NCBI GenBank assembly: GCA_902771155.1
Contig: CACXVS010000006.1
Coordinates: forward strand, 3,795-67,794
DNA length: 64,000 nucleotides
Direction: 5' to 3'
DNA from: an uncultured Prevotellaceae bacterium
GTDB taxonomy: Bacteria > Bacteroidota > Bacteroidia > Bacteroidales > Bacteroidaceae
In this document: piece by piece, positions 44,454 to 53,638 of the stretch
Layout of the letters: every line of letters begins with the position of its first letter
Numbering within the stretch: position 1 is the first letter of the stretch
Program-made: the position numbers and the translations under genes
The notes under the pieces: model-generated
What the model was told of the DNA's origin: nothing
The model's input: only the letters and a program-made list of their open reading frames with translations
Database searches by the model: none

Positions 44454-46192
44454 TCATGCTTCCATACAATCAGCTGAAGAAGTTACTAAAAAATATTCCC
44501 GATGGGCTGCCATCTGTTAAGGTAGCTCTTGTGGGTGATACGGCCACGCAGTTTCTATCCACCGCCATCCGTGGCACGGGCTTGGAACGTGGTTATAATA
44601 TCAACCTCTACGAAGCGGAATATAATCAGGTAGAGCGCCAGTTCCTTGATCCTTCCAGCGAACTCTATGAGTTTGACGCCGACTTCGTAATCTTGTTCCA
44701 GTCCACCCATAAACTAGGAGAACTTCACAGTCAGCTTCTTCCTGAGCAGCAGGAGCAGTTAGCCGATCAGCGCCTCTCGTTTGTGGCCTCCGTCTGTGAG
44801 AATCCTACATTAACCAAGAAGAAGATTATCTGCCTCAATTATCCAGAGATTGAAGATACCGTTTTTGGCAGTTATGCCACGAAGATTCGAAGTTCGCTTA
44901 CCTATCAGGTGCGAAAATTAAACATGGGTATCATGGATCTCTCCCAGCAATATGCAAACCTCTTCGTTTGCGACATAGCCGCTCTGCAGAATAAATATGG
45001 ACGCGACTTCATGTTTGCCCCCAATGTCTATGTCAGCACAGAGATGGTACTCAGCATCGATGCCTTACCATATGTCGCTGGACGCGTGGTAGATATCATT
45101 TCCGCCATTAAGGGACAGTTCAAGAAATGTCTCATCCTCGACCTCGATAATACCGTTTGGGGAGGTGTGATTGGCGACGATGGACTAGAGGGTATTCAAT
45201 TGGGACATGGACTAGGCATCGGCAAGGCCTTTACTGAGTTCCAGATGTGGGTAAAGAAACTGCGTCAGCGTGGCATTATTATCTGTGTAGCCTCGAAGAA
45301 CAATGAAGACACTGCAAAAGAGCCCTTTGAGAAGCATCCCGACATGGTGCTCAAGCTCAGTGACATTGCCGTTTTCCAGGCTAACTGGGAAACAAAGGTC
45401 GATAATATCCGTACCATTCAGAGCATCCTGAATATCGGTTTCGATTCGATGGTGTTCCTCGATGACAATCCTTTCGAGCGCAGTATGGTTCGTGAGAACA
45501 TCCCAGGCATCACTGTGCCCGAACTGCCTGAGGACCCTGGCGAGTACCTAGAGTTCCTATATTCGCAAAATCTATTCGAGACAGCCTCATATAGTCTAGC
45601 CGACAAAGACCGTACCAAACAATATCAGGTAGAGGCGCAACGGGTATCCCTGCTAAAGACATTTAGCAATGAGGCCGACTTTCTGAAATCGCTCAACATG
45701 GAGTCGGTGGTGAGTGGCTTCACAAAATTCAACACCCCGCGTGTGGCCCAGCTCTCACAACGCAGCAACCAGTTTAATCTGCGCACCATACGTTATACCG
45801 AGGCTGACATTGAGGCCTTTGCCAATGATCCAGATGTGATTGATCTCAGTTTTACACTCGAGGATAAGTTTGGTGATAATGGTCTGATAGCTGTTATCAT
45901 CCTAAAGCCTCAGGATGCAGAGACGCTATTCGTCGATACCTGGTTCATGAGTTGTCGCGTACTGAAACGAGGTATGGAGAATTTCACACTCAACACGATG
46001 GTGGAATATGCCAAAGCCAAAGGCTATCATCGCATCATAGGTGAATACCTTCCCACACTTAAGAATAAAATGGTAGAACAGCATTATCTGAGTCTTGGCT
46101 TTACCCCTATCTCTGGAGTATCCACGGCCCAGTATCAGCTTGATGTTGACAACTACGAATCAAGAGAATGTTATATAAAGGTAAAAGCATGA
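44450..46192 (+). CDS. FkbH-like HAD-IIIC protein with C-terminal GNAT domain
   Basis: A 580-residue multidomain enzyme. Residues 1-220 match the FkbH/BF1531-type N-terminal region, the HAD domain carries LILDLDNTVWGGVIGDDG (Asp nucleophile near 231), and residues after about 430 look like a GNAT fold (NTMVEYAKAKGYHRIIGEY). FkbH proteins make glyceryl-S-ACP from 1,3-bisphosphoglycerate. A dedicated ACP gene lies four genes on, which supports ACP loading. The GTG at 44450 overlaps the upstream stop; ATG at 44456 is the alternative start. Confidence 0.87.
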   Translation: MIMLPYNQLKKLLKNIPDGLPSVKVALVGDTATQFLSTAIRGTGLERGYNINLYEAEYNQVERQFLDPSSELYEFDADFVILFQSTHKLGELHSQLLPEQQEQLADQRLSFVASVCENPTLTKKKIICLNYPEIEDTVFGSYATKIRSSLTYQVRKLNMGIMDLSQQYANLFVCDIAALQNKYGRDFMFAPNVYVSTEMVLSIDALPYVAGRVVDIISAIKGQFKKCLILDLDNTVWGGVIGDDGLEGIQLGHGLGIGKAFTEFQMWVKKLRQRGIIICVASKNNEDTAKEPFEKHPDMVLKLSDIAVFQANWETKVDNIRTIQSILNIGFDSMVFLDDNPFERSMVRENIPGITVPELPEDPGEYLEFLYSQNLFETASYSLADKDRTKQYQVEAQRVSLLKTFSNEADFLKSLNMESVVSGFTKFNTPRVAQLSQRSNQFNLRTIRYTEADIEAFANDPDVIDLSFTLEDKFGDNGLIAVIILKPQDAETLFVDTWFMSCRVLKRGMENFTLNTMVEYAKAKGYHRIIGEYLPTLKNKMVEQHYLSLGFTPISGVSTAQYQLDVDNYESRECYIKVKA

Positions 46193-46611
46193 CCATTACC
46201 CAATTGGCAGAACAAACAGCCCACGTATCTCACGTCTATCTTGTAACCCCTGAGGTTTACGAGGGTTTTCAGCGTTGCAGTCAGGACATGAACCCCCTAC
46301 ACACAGACGCTGCTTTTGCAAAAGAGAAGGGATTCCCAGACTGTGTCATGTATGGAAACATCCTCAATGGCTTCATTTCCCATTTCGTAGGTATGCTCCT
46401 CCCCACCCCTCACGTTATGATCCAGTCGCAAGACATCAGCTTCCACAAACCGGTGTTCCTTCACGACGAGGTTACCTTGGAGGCCTCCATTGACACCGTT
46501 TCTGAGGCTGTGAACATTATCAATTACAAACTCAAGTTCTATAAGACTTTAGCCACTGGACGACAACTCGTTGCCAAGGGTCATGTTCAGATAGGACTCT
46601 TACCCCATTAA
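46189..46611 (+). CDS. MaoC-like hotdog dehydratase
   Basis: A 140-residue hotdog-fold protein of the MaoC/R-hydratase type. The catalytic pattern QDMNPLHTDAAFAKEKGFPDCVMYGNIL contains the Asp and His of the hydratase motif (D-x-N-P-x-H); VMIQSQDISFHKPVF follows the usual next strand. Members hydrate or dehydrate 3-hydroxyacyl-CoA or acyl-ACP. The start at 46189 overlaps the FkbH stop (ATGA). Its short form, next to an SDR and an ACP, suggests action on an ACP-bound acyl chain. Confidence 0.85.
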   Translation: MTITQLAEQTAHVSHVYLVTPEVYEGFQRCSQDMNPLHTDAAFAKEKGFPDCVMYGNILNGFISHFVGMLLPTPHVMIQSQDISFHKPVFLHDEVTLEASIDTVSEAVNIINYKLKFYKTLATGRQLVAKGHVQIGLLPH

Positions 46612-46615
46612 GCCC

Positions 46616-47335
46616 ATGACAATATTAATTACAGGTGGTTCACGCGGATTAGGTCGTGCCTTAGTTGAAACACTGGCAACTGACTCCGTCAATCAGATTC
46701 TCTTCACCTATTGTCATCATAAAGAAGAAGCCCAGGCGCTGACTGATCGTTTCCAGAATGTACGTGCCACACAGGTTGATTTCTGCAACGAGGAGAGTGT
46801 CAGTGCTTTTGCAGAAGGATTAGAAGCCGAACCTATTGACGTGCTCATCAACAATGCCTATGCGGGAAACCCTCAGGGAACTCACTTTTATAAGAGCAAT
46901 CCTGAAGAGTTTTCAAAAGCCTTTCAGACGAATATCATTCCTTTCATTTGTATCACGCAGGCTTGTCTCAAGGGCATGCGCAAGCGTAAGTTTGGAAAAA
47001 TCGTTAACATCATTACTTCATATGTTATCGATGTACCTCCTACAGGCTTCTCTGTTTATACCGCTACCAAGGCATATATCCGCCAACTCTCCAAGAGTAT
47101 TAGCAAGGAACTGGGACGATTTAATATCACATCGAACTGCATCCTGCCCGACTATATGCAGACTGATTTCGGTCAGGTGGAAGACTTCCAACTCGATCAG
47201 ATGAAAGATTCTCATCCCTTGAAAGAACTTCTGAAACCGCAGGATGTAGCCGAGTTCGTTGCCTCGTTGCTCAAGGCCAGCCAACAGCTCAATGGGGCAG
47301 AAATCCCCATTAATGCAGCGCAACACATAATATAA
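46616..47335 (+). CDS. Short-chain dehydrogenase/reductase (FabG-like)
   Basis: A 239-residue NAD(P)H oxidoreductase with TGGSRGLG near the N-terminus, the NNAYAGNP segment, the catalytic Ser in IVNIITSYV, and YTATKAYIRQLSKS holding the Tyr-x-x-x-Lys pair. It ends in SQQLNGAEIPINAAQ, like FabG (3-oxoacyl-ACP reductase). It starts 4 nt after the MaoC gene. Together with MaoC it could reduce and dehydrate a 3-oxoacyl-ACP, or oxidise and reduce a glyceryl-derived unit. Confidence 0.87.
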   Translation: MTILITGGSRGLGRALVETLATDSVNQILFTYCHHKEEAQALTDRFQNVRATQVDFCNEESVSAFAEGLEAEPIDVLINNAYAGNPQGTHFYKSNPEEFSKAFQTNIIPFICITQACLKGMRKRKFGKIVNIITSYVIDVPPTGFSVYTATKAYIRQLSKSISKELGRFNITSNCILPDYMQTDFGQVEDFQLDQMKDSHPLKELLKPQDVAEFVASLLKASQQLNGAEIPINAAQHII

Positions 47336-47358
47336 TGAATAGATAATAAAAATAGAAT

Positions 47359-47601
47359 ATGGAAAGAACAGACATTTACAGCAAACTGAATGAGATTTTT
47401 ATCGATGTGCTCGATCTAGACGAAGTAGAACTGACCGACGCTACCAGCGCCAACGATATCGAGGAGTGGGATTCGCTCAGTCATATCCAGTTGATTGTTG
47501 CTGTCGAGAAGACCTTCGGCATCAAGTTTACGTCACTCGAGATTATGAAATGGAAAAATGTAGGCGAGATGGTTGACTCGATTCTGGAGAAAATCAAGTA
47601 G
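47359..47601 (+). CDS. Acyl carrier protein
   Basis: An 80-residue acidic carrier protein. The phosphopantetheine site is Ser39 in EEWDSLSHIQLIVAVE, followed by the typical helix-3 segment FGIKFTSLEIMKWKNVGEM. The WDSL form and small size are typical of dedicated ACPs in secondary or surface-acylation pathways (DltC-like), not of the housekeeping fatty-acid ACP. It lies between an SDR and an MBOAT gene, so it is most likely the carrier for this cluster. Confidence 0.9.
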   Translation: MERTDIYSKLNEIFIDVLDLDEVELTDATSANDIEEWDSLSHIQLIVAVEKTFGIKFTSLEIMKWKNVGEMVDSILEKIK

Positions 47602-47610
47602 GTATTTATC

Positions 47611-49062
47611 ATGGTTGTCAATTCCATCAGTTTCCTACTATTCTTCGTTGTAGTATTCATCGTTTACTACCTCCCCGTCTGCCGTAACAATCCCCGTTAC
47701 CAGAACACCTGGCTACTGTTGGTCAGCTATTTCTTTTATGGCTATACCGACTGGCGTATGGTTCCCCTACTTTTGGGTGCTATCCTCGTATTTTATTTTC
47801 TCGGGCTCTGGCTTCGTCGTGAAATGGATCAGAAACACACGCGGAATGCTTCTCGTATTACGAGTTTCAGCGTCGTACTGGGTATTGCTATACTTTTTTA
47901 TTTCAAGTACCTCAATTTTTTTGCTGATTCATTTGCCAACATACTCCAAGCTGTAGGTTTCCAAGTCAGTTGGACTACGCTTAACATCCTGTTGCCCATC
48001 GGTGTTAGTTTCTTTACCTTCAAACTCATCAGCTACATTATCGAGATCCATCGCGAACATATAGAGCCCTGCAGTTTGTTGGATTTTGCCACCTATATTT
48101 CATTCTTCCCCACCATTCTCTCGGGGCCTATCGATCGGCCTAACCAATTCCTGCCTCAGCTGCAGCACGTCCATATACTCGACTATTCCTTTGCAGCCGA
48201 TGGTTGTCGCCAGATCCTATGGGGTATGTTCACCAAGATGTGCATCGCCGATAACCTCGCCACGATTACTGACCAAGCCTGGCTCAGCTACGATGCGGCT
48301 TCATCTCTGACGCTCCTCGTGGCAGCCCTGCTCTACCCCGTACAACTCTATGCCGACTTCGATGGCTATTCCAACATGGCCATCGGTGTGGGAAAGATTC
48401 TGGGTTTCGATATCACGCGCAACTTCAATCACCCCTTCCTGGCACGCAATATGGCTGAGTTCTGGCGCCGTTGGCACATGTCTCTTACCAGTTGGATTAC
48501 AGACTATGTCTTTATGCCACTTAACATCGCTTTTCGCGAGATGGGCAACTGGGGCATTTCCCTTGCAGCCATCATCAATCTACTCGTCATCGGATTTTGG
48601 CACGGGGCTAATTGGACCTACGGTGCCTTCGGACTCTATCATGGTCTTCTCTTCGTTCCACTAGTTTTTTCTGGTGCTTTTGGCAAGAAAAAAAAGCTCA
48701 AGACAAGCACTTACGGATTACCTCTGCGGAAAGACTTTCTGAAAATGCTTGGCACGTATGGGTTGGTCACAATAGGTCTGACTGTTTTTCGTGCCCCCTC
48801 CATCGGCGAGGCTTTCAGTTATTTCTGGGCGCTGTTCACCAATGGCACTGGCAGTTGCTATATCGATAGCTATGGCTATCTTTACTGCCTGTTCGCCATT
48901 TTCCTGCTCATGCTTGAGTGGATACAACGTGACAAGGAGTTCGGCAACCCCGCCACACTTATGCACAGTAGGATTTGCCGCTGGACGCTATACCTATTCC
49001 TGATCCTCCTTATTATTACTTTTACTGGCAAGAGTCAGGCGTTTATTTACTTCCAATTCTAG
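47611..49062 (+). CDS. MBOAT O-acyltransferase, DltB/AlgI-like
   Basis: A 483-residue inner-membrane protein with about 10-11 helices. Family markers are LLPIGVSFFTFKLISYIIEI, FFPTILSGPIDRP, the DFDGYSNMAIGVGKILGF segment, NFNHPFLARNMAEFWRRWHMSLTSWI and the catalytic His in NLLVIGFWHGANWTYGAFGLYHG. DltB and AlgI use cytosolic acyl-carrier donors to acylate extracytoplasmic polymers. It is preceded by the ACP and followed by an SGNH protein, the same order of functions as in dlt operons. The acceptor is unknown. Confidence 0.9.
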   Translation: MVVNSISFLLFFVVVFIVYYLPVCRNNPRYQNTWLLLVSYFFYGYTDWRMVPLLLGAILVFYFLGLWLRREMDQKHTRNASRITSFSVVLGIAILFYFKYLNFFADSFANILQAVGFQVSWTTLNILLPIGVSFFTFKLISYIIEIHREHIEPCSLLDFATYISFFPTILSGPIDRPNQFLPQLQHVHILDYSFAADGCRQILWGMFTKMCIADNLATITDQAWLSYDAASSLTLLVAALLYPVQLYADFDGYSNMAIGVGKILGFDITRNFNHPFLARNMAEFWRRWHMSLTSWITDYVFMPLNIAFREMGNWGISLAAIINLLVIGFWHGANWTYGAFGLYHGLLFVPLVFSGAFGKKKKLKTSTYGLPLRKDFLKMLGTYGLVTIGLTVFRAPSIGEAFSYFWALFTNGTGSCYIDSYGYLYCLFAIFLLMLEWIQRDKEFGNPATLMHSRICRWTLYLFLILLIITFTGKSQAFIYFQF

Positions 49063-49068
49063 CGCACT

Positions 49069-50004
49069 ATGAAGAAGTTTCTCATCACCCTGTCTGCATT
49101 TGGAGCGCTAATGCTCCTCATGTTCGCCATCATCGAGGTGGGCCTGCTTTATCGCCCTAATGTCTATTCATATAAACGTCAGTATGTGGAGGAACACCTC
49201 AAGGATATCCACGTGCTATTACTTGGCAGCTCTCATGTCGAAGAGGGCATCAATCCTGCCTTACTGGGTCCGGGCGCCTTCAACATGGCTATCTCAGCTC
49301 GTCTCAACGAGTACGATGCGTCTATTGCTGAAAAATATGTGCCACAGATGCCCAACCTTCAGGCCATCGTTATGCATATGGATTACTCAACCTTCCTTTT
49401 CGGACGCCTGAAACATAATGCCCAAGAGACTAACAATGGTGCCGTCAGCCTCATAAACACCTGCCATTGTATGCACTATAAATACATGGGGCTACACCTC
49501 AAGCCGTTCTGGTATTGGTCGGAGATTTTGAACTCCAAGCTCAACTACATGTCTCGTTTCTGGAACAAGGCAGAAATCATTCAAGAGTGCGACTCTTTGG
49601 GCTATTACCGTCTCGATGTCAACGAGCGAAAGCCAGGCTGGGAGACACGTAACTTGGCTGATGCCTTCGACCCTTCGCTTCCAATCGACAAAGAAATCTA
49701 CGACAGATTATGGCATACTTACGAGACGATTGCCCATGCCGCCCAAAAGCGGGGCGCCCGATTGATACTGGTACATACACCAGTCTATCAGACCTATCTC
49801 GACGCCATCGATGCCAGAGCCTTGGCTGATATCGAAGCGTTTGCCCAAAAACTGCAGAAGAAGTATTCCAATGTTGAGTACCATAATTTCCTCGACGCCG
49901 ATGGCTTCCTACCTGAAGACTTCAACGATTCCAGTCATCTCACATCGACTGGTGCCGACAAGTTTGCCAACATACTCTACAATGTCATCTATCCTCAAAA
50001 GTAG
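49069..50004 (+). CDS. DltD-like SGNH-fold membrane-anchored protein
   Basis: A 311-residue protein with one N-terminal membrane helix (about residues 4-27) and an extracytoplasmic SGNH-like domain: the nucleophile block is LLLGSSHVEEGINP (Ser near residue 54-55), and the catalytic Asp/His pair is likely DSSHLTSTGADKF near residue 287-290. The layout is that of DltD and AlgX/PatB helpers of MBOAT acyltransferases. It ends the operon. Acyl transfer to the final surface polymer is inferred. Confidence 0.75.
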   Translation: MKKFLITLSAFGALMLLMFAIIEVGLLYRPNVYSYKRQYVEEHLKDIHVLLLGSSHVEEGINPALLGPGAFNMAISARLNEYDASIAEKYVPQMPNLQAIVMHMDYSTFLFGRLKHNAQETNNGAVSLINTCHCMHYKYMGLHLKPFWYWSEILNSKLNYMSRFWNKAEIIQECDSLGYYRLDVNERKPGWETRNLADAFDPSLPIDKEIYDRLWHTYETIAHAAQKRGARLILVHTPVYQTYLDAIDARALADIEAFAQKLQKKYSNVEYHNFLDADGFLPEDFNDSSHLTSTGADKFANILYNVIYPQK

Positions 50005-50057
50005 GTATTTTAGAGTATAAATCACTCAATGCAACTCGGTTGCAAGACTTTTTTTTG

Positions 50058-50065
50058 TACCTTTG
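50058..50065 (+). promoter_or_regulatory. Promoter -7 element of feoAB
   Basis: TACCTTTG at 50058-50065, 19 nt before the ATG at 50085. No clear Fur box was seen. Confidence 0.5.
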
Positions 50066-50084
50066 CCAAAAATTTAAGAATGTT

Positions 50085-52493
50085 ATGAAACTCTCAGAAC
50101 TCAAAACAGGCGAAAGCGGTGTGATTGTCAAGGTACAAGGTCACGGTGGTTTCCGTAAACGCATCATCGAGATGGGATTCATCAAGGGCAAAAAGGTCGA
50201 AGTACTGCTCAATGCACCCCTTCAGGATCCTGTAAAATATAAACTGATGGGCTATGAAGTCAGCCTGCGCCATCAGGAGGCTGATAATATCGAGGTCGTC
50301 TCTACCGACACCCCCCTGGAGGCCACCACTTTCCGACTCTCGCCCGATAACAACCGCCATGAGGACGACTATATCCACCACGAAGCCATGAAGGAGCGTC
50401 GTACCATCAACGTGGCGTTGGTGGGCAACCCCAACTGCGGTAAAACATCGCTCTTCAACTTCGCCTCGGGCGCCCATGGTCATGTAGGCAATTACTCGGG
50501 CGTCACCGTCGATGCCACCGAAGCCCATGCCTCTATGTTCGGCTATGAGTTTTTGCTCACCGACCTACCCGGCACTTACTCCCTCTCATGCTACTCACCC
50601 GAGGAACTTTACGTCCGCGAACATCTCACGGAGAAGATGCCCGACGTGGTAATCAATGTCATTGATGCCTCCAACCTGGAGCGCAATCTCTACCTTACCA
50701 CCCAACTGGTGGATATGAACATCCGCATGGTGTGTGCGCTCAACATGTACGACGAGTTTGAACGCCGTGGTGACAGTGTTGATATCAATACACTCAGCCA
50801 CCTCTTCGGCATGCCTATGATACCCACCTCGTTCAAAAACGGTACTGGTGTTAAGGATTTGTTCCGAGCCGTTATCCAGGTATACGAGGGTACCAGCAAA
50901 CAGGCCCGCCATCTGCATATCAACTATGGTCACGAAATCGAGGATGGAATCTCTCACATTCAGAAATATCTGAAGGCCGACGAACACATTACCCAGCACT
51001 ATTCCACCCGCTACCTCTCGCTAAAACTACTCGAACACGACTCACAAGTGCTCGACTACCTCGGACACCACATGGCTAGTGAAAACCGAATGAACGACTT
51101 CCACAACCTTACACATGCTCGCGACAAGGCTTCGGCACGTGTGATGGAAGAGACTGGTAACGACTCTGAAACGGCCATTATGGATGCCAAGTACGGCTTT
51201 ATCCACGGTGCCCTCAAAGAGGCTAAGTTCAAAACCGGATCAAAAGAGGACACCTATCGTGTCACCCACCTTATCGACCGGGTGCTTTCACATAAGTACT
51301 TCGGTTTCCCCATCTTCTTCCTGCTGCTCTTCATCATGTTTGAGACGACCTTCTCACTGGGTCAATACCCGATGGACTGGATTGAAGAGGCTGTGGCTTG
51401 GCTGGGCGACAAGATCAGCGCCAACATGACCGACGGCCCGCTCAAGGCCATGCTTGTCGATGGCGTTGTGGGTGGTGTAGGTTCAGTCATTGTTTTCCTA
51501 CCCCAGATTCTCATCCTCTACTTCTTCATCTCGCTGATGGAGGATTCTGGTTATATGGCCCGTGCCGCTTTCATTATGGATAAGCTCATGCACAAAATGG
51601 GCCTCCATGGCAAATCGTTCATCCCACTCATCATGGGCTTCGGCTGTAATGTGCCTGCCGTCATGGCTACACGCACCATAGAGAGCCGTCGCTCGCGCAT
51701 CATCACCATGATGATCCTGCCCTTTATGTCGTGCTCAGCGCGCCTACCTATTTATATTATGATTGCTGGCACATTCTTCTCGCTACAGTATCGCTCATGG
51801 GTATTGTTATCACTCTATGCTATAGGCATTCTCACGTCGGTAGTGGTCAGTAAGCTATTCTCATCACTTGTCATCAAGGGCGAAGACACCCCCTTTGTCA
51901 TGGAGTTGCCCCCCTACCGTTGGCCTACGCCAAAGGCTATCTGGCGCCACACATGGGAGAAAGGTAAAGAGTATCTCAAGAAGATGGGTGGTATCATTCT
52001 CGTGGCCTCAATCATCGTCTGGGCCCTTGGCTATTTCCCACACAACGAATCACTCTCACAACAAGAGCAACAGGAACAGTCATATATCGGTCGAATGGGC
52101 AAAACCATCGAACCAATCTTTATACCTCAGGGTTTCAACTGGAAACTCGACGTGTCGCTATTGGCCGGTGTGGGTGCCAAGGAAATTGTGGCCTCTACCA
52201 TCGGTGTGCTCTACTCGGGCGATGACAGTTTTGGCGATGACGATGCATTCAGCGATGACAGTGAGCGCTACACCCATCTGAGCCAACTGATGCTTCGGGA
52301 TGGCATCACGCCCCTATCGGCCTATGCCTACCTTATCTTCATCCTACTCTACTTCCCTTGTATCGCCACCATAGTGGCTATCAAGAACGAGACGGGCTCA
52401 TGGCGCTGGGCGGCCTTCGCTGCCGGATATACCACCGCCGTCGCATGGATTGTATCTGCACTTATCTTCCAGATAGGCTGTCTGTTTGTTTAG
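50085..52493 (+). CDS. feoB: Ferrous iron transporter, FeoA-FeoB fusion
   Basis: An 802-residue Fe2+ importer. Residues 1-75 are a FeoA SH3-like domain (LSELKTGESGVIVKVQGHGGFRKRIIEMGFIKGKKVEVL); then comes a G domain with NPNCGKTSLFN and DLPGTYSLSCYSPEE, a helical spacer, and Gate/core membrane domains (FGCNVPAVMATRTIESRRSR; LLAGVGAKEIVASTIGVLYS). The ATG at 50085 begins the FeoA domain; upstream in-frame codons lie before the promoter. The FeoA fusion is common in Bacteroidetes. Confidence 0.95.
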   Translation: MKLSELKTGESGVIVKVQGHGGFRKRIIEMGFIKGKKVEVLLNAPLQDPVKYKLMGYEVSLRHQEADNIEVVSTDTPLEATTFRLSPDNNRHEDDYIHHEAMKERRTINVALVGNPNCGKTSLFNFASGAHGHVGNYSGVTVDATEAHASMFGYEFLLTDLPGTYSLSCYSPEELYVREHLTEKMPDVVINVIDASNLERNLYLTTQLVDMNIRMVCALNMYDEFERRGDSVDINTLSHLFGMPMIPTSFKNGTGVKDLFRAVIQVYEGTSKQARHLHINYGHEIEDGISHIQKYLKADEHITQHYSTRYLSLKLLEHDSQVLDYLGHHMASENRMNDFHNLTHARDKASARVMEETGNDSETAIMDAKYGFIHGALKEAKFKTGSKEDTYRVTHLIDRVLSHKYFGFPIFFLLLFIMFETTFSLGQYPMDWIEEAVAWLGDKISANMTDGPLKAMLVDGVVGGVGSVIVFLPQILILYFFISLMEDSGYMARAAFIMDKLMHKMGLHGKSFIPLIMGFGCNVPAVMATRTIESRRSRIITMMILPFMSCSARLPIYIMIAGTFFSLQYRSWVLLSLYAIGILTSVVVSKLFSSLVIKGEDTPFVMELPPYRWPTPKAIWRHTWEKGKEYLKKMGGIILVASIIVWALGYFPHNESLSQQEQQEQSYIGRMGKTIEPIFIPQGFNWKLDVSLLAGVGAKEIVASTIGVLYSGDDSFGDDDAFSDDSERYTHLSQLMLRDGITPLSAYAYLIFILLYFPCIATIVAIKNETGSWRWAAFAAGYTTAVAWIVSALIFQIGCLFV

Positions 52494-52510
52494 TAGGAAC
52501 ACTTAAAGGC

Positions 52511-53167
52511 TTAGAAATTAGCGCCAATGGTTGCAAAGAGCGTACCAGTGTGAGAAGAGTCAAAATAGTCGTGCGAGATGTTGGCTAATCCAAAGTCGTA
52601 GCCTAACTCAGCATAGAGGAAGTCGTACTGCACACCACAGCCGATTCTTATACCTCCGTCGAAGCGTTTAAATGCATCGTCATCAAACGAGCTATAGGCA
52701 GCACGATTACCGAAGTCCTTGATCTTCCCACCTACGCCCAGTGCAATATAGCCTCCCAGGAATGGCTGAATACTGAACATTCCGTCCATATCTATCCTAT
52801 ACTTCAACACCAGCGGTAGTTCCATATAGTCGAGGCTATAGGTAAACTTCTTGCCGTCTAAAGAGCCCTTTCCACCTTTTTCTATATATAAGAGACCTGC
52901 CTCAAAGAACAAGGGCGAACGATATCCAAGTTGCACACCTATAACAGCTCCCACATCCAGACCAGCTTTCAACGACCCTCCATCGAGTTTCTTGTCGTCA
53001 GAGTTCACTGTTGCAAAGCCTACACCCAGTCGCAGACCATAATACACATCATGCTGAACCATGGCTCGCCCACGACTTTGTTCACCGTAATAAGAAGGTC
53101 TGCCATATTGAGCGAAGGCAGGTACCGAGAATACGAGACTCGTCATCACAATCATCCATTTTTTCAT
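52511..53167 (-). CDS. Small outer-membrane beta-barrel protein (PorT-like)
   Basis: A 218-residue exported protein starting at 53167 with signal MKKWMIVMTSLVFSVPAFAQ. The mature part has beta-strand repeats (YYGLRLGVGFATVNS ... GSLKAGLDVGAVIGVQLGYRSPLFFEAGLLYIEKGG) and ends in an aromatic FATIGANF strand, as for porin-like outer-membrane beta-barrel (PorT/OmpA-barrel) families. No TonB or plug domain is present. It has its own promoter and converges on feoB. Confidence 0.8.
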   Translation of the reverse strand: MKKWMIVMTSLVFSVPAFAQYGRPSYYGEQSRGRAMVQHDVYYGLRLGVGFATVNSDDKKLDGGSLKAGLDVGAVIGVQLGYRSPLFFEAGLLYIEKGGKGSLDGKKFTYSLDYMELPLVLKYRIDMDGMFSIQPFLGGYIALGVGGKIKDFGNRAAYSSFDDDAFKRFDGGIRIGCGVQYDFLYAELGYDFGLANISHDYFDSSHTGTLFATIGANF

Positions 53168-53195
53168 ATGCGTCGATTTTTTAAGTTTCACGCTG

Positions 53196-53227
53196 CAAAG
53201 TTACTCATTCCTTATGAATCCCCCAAA
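53196..53227 (-). promoter_or_regulatory. Promoter of the outer-membrane barrel gene
   Basis: On the minus strand TTTG (53224-53227) and TAACTTTG (53196-53203) are spaced 20 nt, upstream of the ATG at 53167. Confidence 0.6.
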
Positions 53228-53289
53228 GGATTTCCCCTAACTTCTCACGGATTTTCCCTAAATAATGATGTTAATTAAAAAAATATCCT

Positions 53290-53297
53290 TATCTTTG
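53290..53297 (+). promoter_or_regulatory. Promoter -7 element of the clpS-clpA-aat operon
   Basis: TATCTTTG at 53290-53297, 30 nt before the clpS ATG at 53328. Confidence 0.5.
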
Positions 53298-53327
53298 CAA
53301 ATGAGAAAAGAAAACAAGATCAACTAA

Positions 53328-53636
53328 ATGGCGAAGGAACAATCAGCGATTAAAGAAAGACAGAGGACCGATCTGAGGGAGCCACGCAGATATAAGGTGA
53401 CCATCTATAACGATGACTTCACCACAATGGATTTCGTGGTGAAGATACTGACTCAAGTGTTTTATAAGAGCAAGGCCGAGGCTGAGACACTGATGCTGAA
53501 GGTGCACCATTCCGACAAGGCTGTGGTGGGCATCTACAGTTATGATGTGGCTACCTCAAAAGTCAGGAAGGCCACAAATATGGCCCGCGAGGAAGGTTTC
53601 CCCCTTCGCTTGACCGTTGAACCCGAGGAGGAATAA
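53328..53636 (+). CDS. clpS: ClpS N-end-rule adaptor
   Basis: A 102-residue adaptor that hands N-degron substrates to ClpAP. After a variable N-terminal tail, the core reads YKVTIYNDDFTTMDFVVKILTQVF with the NDD motif of the binding pocket, then HHSDKAVVGIYSYDVATSKV. It is 2 nt before clpA, and aat follows, so the adaptor, its unfoldase and the enzyme that makes the N-degron are in one operon. Confidence 0.93.
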   Translation: MAKEQSAIKERQRTDLREPRRYKVTIYNDDFTTMDFVVKILTQVFYKSKAEAETLMLKVHHSDKAVVGIYSYDVATSKVRKATNMAREEGFPLRLTVEPEEE

Positions 53637-53638
53637 AT

